Below are positions 40,460 to 42,922 of a stretch of DNA of 42,922 nucleotides, in pieces. Source of the DNA: Bacteroidota bacterium (GTDB lineage: Bacteria > Bacteroidota > Bacteroidia > Flavobacteriales_F > PHOS-HE28); the NCBI GenBank assembly GCA_014584605.1, contig JACTMO010000066.1, forward strand, positions 1 through 42,922. The letters are read 5' to 3'. The position numbers were made by a program, and so were the translations under genes. The notes under the pieces were generated by a model, which made no database searches, was not told the origin of the DNA, and worked only from the letters and a program-made list of their open reading frames with translations. Numbering within the stretch: the stretch's first letter is position 1; the number at the start of each line of letters is the position of its first letter.

Positions 40460-42067
40460 TCAGTGGCTGTGCTCCCCGCTGTTGGTCATCATCGCCATCA
40501 GGTAGTACGCGCCGTTGATCACCACTTCTGCGTCGGAAGGCACGGGTTGCAGGAAGGTCACGCCGGTCCAGCCGTCACGGGAAACGCCGCGCTTCACCTG
40601 CACCCGCTGGAACCGCATGGGGCCGCTGTGGTCGTGCGCTGAGGCGGGTTCCGTGCCGTGACCGTGGTCATGCAATGCTTCCTCGGCTTCGTGCTCATGT
40701 TCATGTGCTTCGCCTTCGGCATGGTCATGCGCTTCCCCCTCGGCATGGTCATGCGCCTCCTCCGTGTGAATGAAAACGTAGTCCAGCCCGTTGCTGTTCA
40801 CCACGGCGGCGGTGGGCACCGCGGGAAGTTTTTCGTTGCCCAGGTCGATCATGGCCGTAACGCCCATGCCGTCGATCAGGCCGGTTTTGTCACCGGTGAT
40901 GTGCGCATGCACGGGCAGGGTCTTGGTCTCGCTCTGGAAGGCGCTGCCGATGGCGAAGATCTCTGCGGTGTAGCTGCGGCCCGGCACGTTGGTGAGCGCC
41001 AGGTCCACGCGCTGGCCCTTCTTCACCCGGGCGATATCCTGCTCGTATACGAACACGTCCACGTGCAGCTCGCTGTTGTTCACCACGCGCACCATGGGTG
41101 CTTCACCGCCCACGCGGCTGCCCACGTTCACGTTGATGTGCGCCACGGTGCCGTCGATGGGGCTGGACACGTTGATGGTGGCGCGGATGTCATCCGCCTC
41201 CAGCTTATCTGGATCGAGCCCCCAGAGGCGAAGCACCTGCGCACCGGCCTTCACATCGGCCAATAGCGAGGCATGGTCCGCGGTGGCCTGCTGCATGGTC
41301 TTCTGCGCGTTCACGTTGTTGCGCGCGAGCTCGGTCTGCCGCTCCAACTCGGCCTTTGCATAGGTGAGGCGCGCGCGAGCGTCGATGTGGTCGCGCTGCA
41401 ACTGGGCGATCTGCTGGTCGGCGAGGATCACCAGTGTCTGCCCTTTGCGCACCTGATCGCCTTCCTGCACCAGCACCTCGCGCACGGTGGCGGGTACGGC
41501 GGCGCTCACGTCGGCGATGTTCTGCGGGGGCACCTTCAGAAAGCCGGTGGCTTGCAAGGAGGATGTGAGGTCTCGGAGCTCCACACGACCCAGCTCGCCG
41601 TCGATGGCCTTGAACTGCTCCGGGCTCACCACGGGCGACTCGCCAAGGTGCTCGTTGTGTGCGTGGGCCTCTTCACCGTGGCCTTCCGCGGCGTGATCAT
41701 CGGTGGAAGTGCCCGAAGGTCCGCATGCGGCGAGGGTGAGGAGAAGTGCGAGGATGAGCAGGTGAGGAAGTGAGAAGGGTGAAGGTGGTGAGAGGGGTGA
41801 AGGTGGGGAGAAGGGTGAGCGTGGGGAGAGGGGTGAGGGTGGTGAGGGTGTGAGGATGTGAGGAAGTGAGCATGGATACCTCTCTACTTCACTTCGCTCA
41901 TGCCATTCGCGGTTCTTGTTCATCTGAGGGTGGATGCGCACGTTACGCTCCATGGTGTTCGCGGTAATGGAATTGCCCGAGCTGGACCGAAGCGCTGCGG
42001 GAACAGTACGTGATAACGCGCTGTAGCCGTTGTGTGCGCCACCGGGATGGTACTTCGCTGTGCTCAT
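40460..42067 (-). CDS. RND efflux periplasmic adaptor lipoprotein (CusB/CzcB type)
   Basis: 535 residues if started at ATG 42067, 12 bp after the TolC gene stop. The mature protein begins at a lipobox (LILALLLTLAAC, Cys115). Adaptor motifs follow: barrel-sandwich halves VPATVREVLVQEGDQVRKGQ and SSPIDGTVAHINVNVGSRVG around a coiled-coil hairpin, then beta-barrel and membrane-proximal domains. Two His-rich stretches (HAAEGHGEEAHAHNEH after the lipobox; about 426-476, with AHDHAEGE twice) suggest metal binding and a copper/zinc/cobalt-type pump. The start is problematic: no ATG lies within 60 residues of the lipobox; in-frame ATGs at 42067, 41953 and 41923 all place a Ser/Pro-rich repeat leader before the signal sequence. 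The RND pump gene is not in the window. Confidence 0.88.
   Translation of the reverse strand: MSTAKYHPGGAHNGYSALSRTVPAALRSSSGNSITANTMERNVRIHPQMNKNREWHERSEVERYPCSLPHILTPSPPSPLSPRSPFSPPSPLSPPSPFSLPHLLILALLLTLAACGPSGTSTDDHAAEGHGEEAHAHNEHLGESPVVSPEQFKAIDGELGRVELRDLTSSLQATGFLKVPPQNIADVSAAVPATVREVLVQEGDQVRKGQTLVILADQQIAQLQRDHIDARARLTYAKAELERQTELARNNVNAQKTMQQATADHASLLADVKAGAQVLRLWGLDPDKLEADDIRATINVSSPIDGTVAHINVNVGSRVGGEAPMVRVVNNSELHVDVFVYEQDIARVKKGQRVDLALTNVPGRSYTAEIFAIGSAFQSETKTLPVHAHITGDKTGLIDGMGVTAMIDLGNEKLPAVPTAAVVNSNGLDYVFIHTEEAHDHAEGEAHDHAEGEAHEHEHEAEEALHDHGHGTEPASAHDHSGPMRFQRVQVKRGVSRDGWTGVTFLQPVPSDAEVVINGAYYLMAMMTNSGEHSH
40711..40760 (-). repeat. 24-bp tandem repeat encoding His-rich AHDHAEGE units
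   Basis: TCGGCATGGTCATGCGC occurs at 40716-40732 and again at 40740-40756 (period 24 bp), encoding two AHDHAEGE units and flanked by degenerate units (AHEHEHE). This can change the number of metal-binding His residues by slippage. Confidence 0.75.
41757..41870. repeat. G-rich minisatellite array, including copy 2 of the dispersed repeat
   Basis: About 110 bp of G/A/T units of the form GGTGAGAGGGGTGAAGGTGG, with almost no C on the plus strand. Bases 41770-41793 match 8451-8474 exactly. The array ends with TGAGGAAGTGAG (41859-41870), a direct repeat of 41763-41774, consistent with insertion or expansion between short repeats. On the minus strand it is read as SPPSPLSPRSPFSPPSPL in the adaptor leader. 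Confidence 0.8.
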
Positions 42068-42079
42068 GATCGTTCGGTG

Positions 42080-42922
42080 TTAGAGGCCCCGAAGGGCGCG
42101 CAGGTGCAGGATGGTGAGGGCGAGTTCGTACCGCACGCGCAACTGCTCGGTACTGATCCGGAAGTACTGATCCATGCCTTGGGCGAACTGGAAGTAGTCC
42201 ACCTCGCCCGCGCGGTAGGCGCGCTCGGCGTCATCGCGCAGGGTGTTTGCCAGTGCAGCGCCGGTGCCTTCATAATAGGCGAGGTTTTCGCGTAGCTGTT
42301 CGTACTGCGCCTGAGTGCGCAGGCGTTCGCTGCTTCGTTCGCGGCGTGCGGCTTCGAGTTCGTGAGCTGCCATCTCGCTGCGCAGGCGTGCGGCCTTGGT
42401 GCGTGCACCTTGTCCGCTGCCGGGCAGGGGCACGCTGGCGCCGATCAACCAGCCGCTGAACGGCGCGACACCGTCGAAGGTCTGGTAGAAGCCGCCCCCT
42501 TGCAGGCTGGGCGCCCATTGGCTGCGCTGCAGTTTCCATTCGGCCTCGGCCACCTGCGCCCGTTGTTCCATCGCGAGGACGAGGGGATCGCCACCGCCGC
42601 CCGGATCCGGAGCGCGTGCGGTGTTCAGCAGTTCACTCACCACGGGCATCGCATTCTCCAGCGCACCCGCCCAGCGTTCCACCTCGGCGCGGTGGACCAG
42701 CAGCTCGGCCTGTGCCCGGCGCAATTGCAAGTGCACCTGCTCGGTGCGGCTCTGTGCGGTGGTCTTTTCCAGCCGACCGGTCTCGCCGACATCGAAACGC
42801 TGCGTGGCGAAGTCAGCCATGGAGGCGTAGATGCTGTCGAGCTGTTCGAGCAGCCGCACCTGTTCCAGGCCCATGGACCATTGCAGATACGCTCCGCCCG
42901 CGCTTTCCTTCACCAAGGCGCT
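42080..42922 (-). CDS. TolC-family outer membrane efflux protein (5' end outside window)
   Basis: 281 codons up to the right edge, with no start in the window; the frame is open through base 42922. It is the C-terminal part of a CusC/TolC-like channel: long alpha-helical stretches (EQLDSIYASMADFATQRFDV, LEKTTAQSRTEQVHLQLRRA), beta-strand turns (LQGGGFYQTF, WLIGASVPLPGSGQG) and the closing helix YRAGEVDYFQFAQGMDQYFR. The channel would pair with the adaptor encoded 12 bp downstream. A standard CusA-CusC-CusB order would place the RND pump gene to the right of the window. Confidence 0.9.
   Translation of the reverse strand, partial: SALVKESAGGAYLQWSMGLEQVRLLEQLDSIYASMADFATQRFDVGETGRLEKTTAQSRTEQVHLQLRRAQAELLVHRAEVERWAGALENAMPVVSELLNTARAPDPGGGGDPLVLAMEQRAQVAEAEWKLQRSQWAPSLQGGGFYQTFDGVAPFSGWLIGASVPLPGSGQGARTKAARLRSEMAAHELEAARRERSSERLRTQAQYEQLRENLAYYEGTGAALANTLRDDAERAYRAGEVDYFQFAQGMDQYFRISTEQLRVRYELALTILHLRALRGL

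Noticed and set aside
41757..41870. Possible CRISPR-like or G-quadruplex array
   Set aside because: Units are short, degenerate and without spacers, and no cas gene is present, so CRISPR is excluded. Quadruplex formation is possible from the G-runs but cannot be judged from sequence alone.

Overview
The window is GC-rich, gene-dense and almost without intergenic space. Several features point to a high-GC member of the Bacteroidota, probably near the Flavobacteriales. Secreted proteins end in type IX secretion (T9SS) C-terminal sorting domains. Promoter-like TAnnTTTG elements lie close to start codons, and Shine-Dalgarno sequences are mostly absent. Housekeeping genes have Bacteroidota-style neighbours (DUF3822-rsmD-coaD; a NUDIX gene head-to-head with pyrE). 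The lineage is inferred from these signs only. I see no insertion sequence, phage gene, tRNA, rRNA or CRISPR array.

The main accessory feature is a compact hybrid NRPS-PKS locus (3968-19241) of four tightly packed plus-strand genes. The first encodes A-T-KS-AT-ACP-aminotransferase, the next two each encode a complete C-A-T-TE module, and the last is a dedicated Sfp-type phosphopantetheinyl transferase overlapping the third by 4 bp. The likely chemistry is loading of an amino acid, one malonyl extension, transamination of the unreduced beta-keto thioester to a beta-amino acyl chain, then condensation with one or two aliphatic amino acids. Because both NRPS proteins are paralogous and both carry an apparently intact thioesterase, they may be alternative terminating branches rather than steps in series. 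The locus is flanked on the left by a very large secreted C25-like/Cys-rich surface protein on the minus strand (truncated by the window edge).

From 19260 to 35081 the content is mainly housekeeping: a RecD-like helicase, DUF3822, rsmD, coaD, a thioredoxin-fold protein, a NUDIX hydrolase, pyrE, an SRPBCC protein and an ABC exporter. These are followed by two tandem paralogous secreted proteins (one with, one without a T9SS signal), a 69-bp decayed copy of the exporter's 3' end, rsmG, an ECF sigma factor, a glycosyltransferase, tgt and an LptF/G-type permease. From 35155 to the right edge come two more T9SS cargo proteins, a LytS/LytTR-type two-component pair, and the adaptor and TolC-like subunits of a heavy-metal-type RND efflux system. 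The RND pump gene is probably beyond the right edge.

Smaller-scale structure includes a 24-bp G-rich sequence shared exactly between the PKS linker and the adaptor's N-terminal leader, a six-copy CATGNNNN array with exact 8-bp period at the rsmG start, a 20-bp perfect inverted repeat between tgt and the permease, and start codons of two divergent genes overlapping on one CATG.
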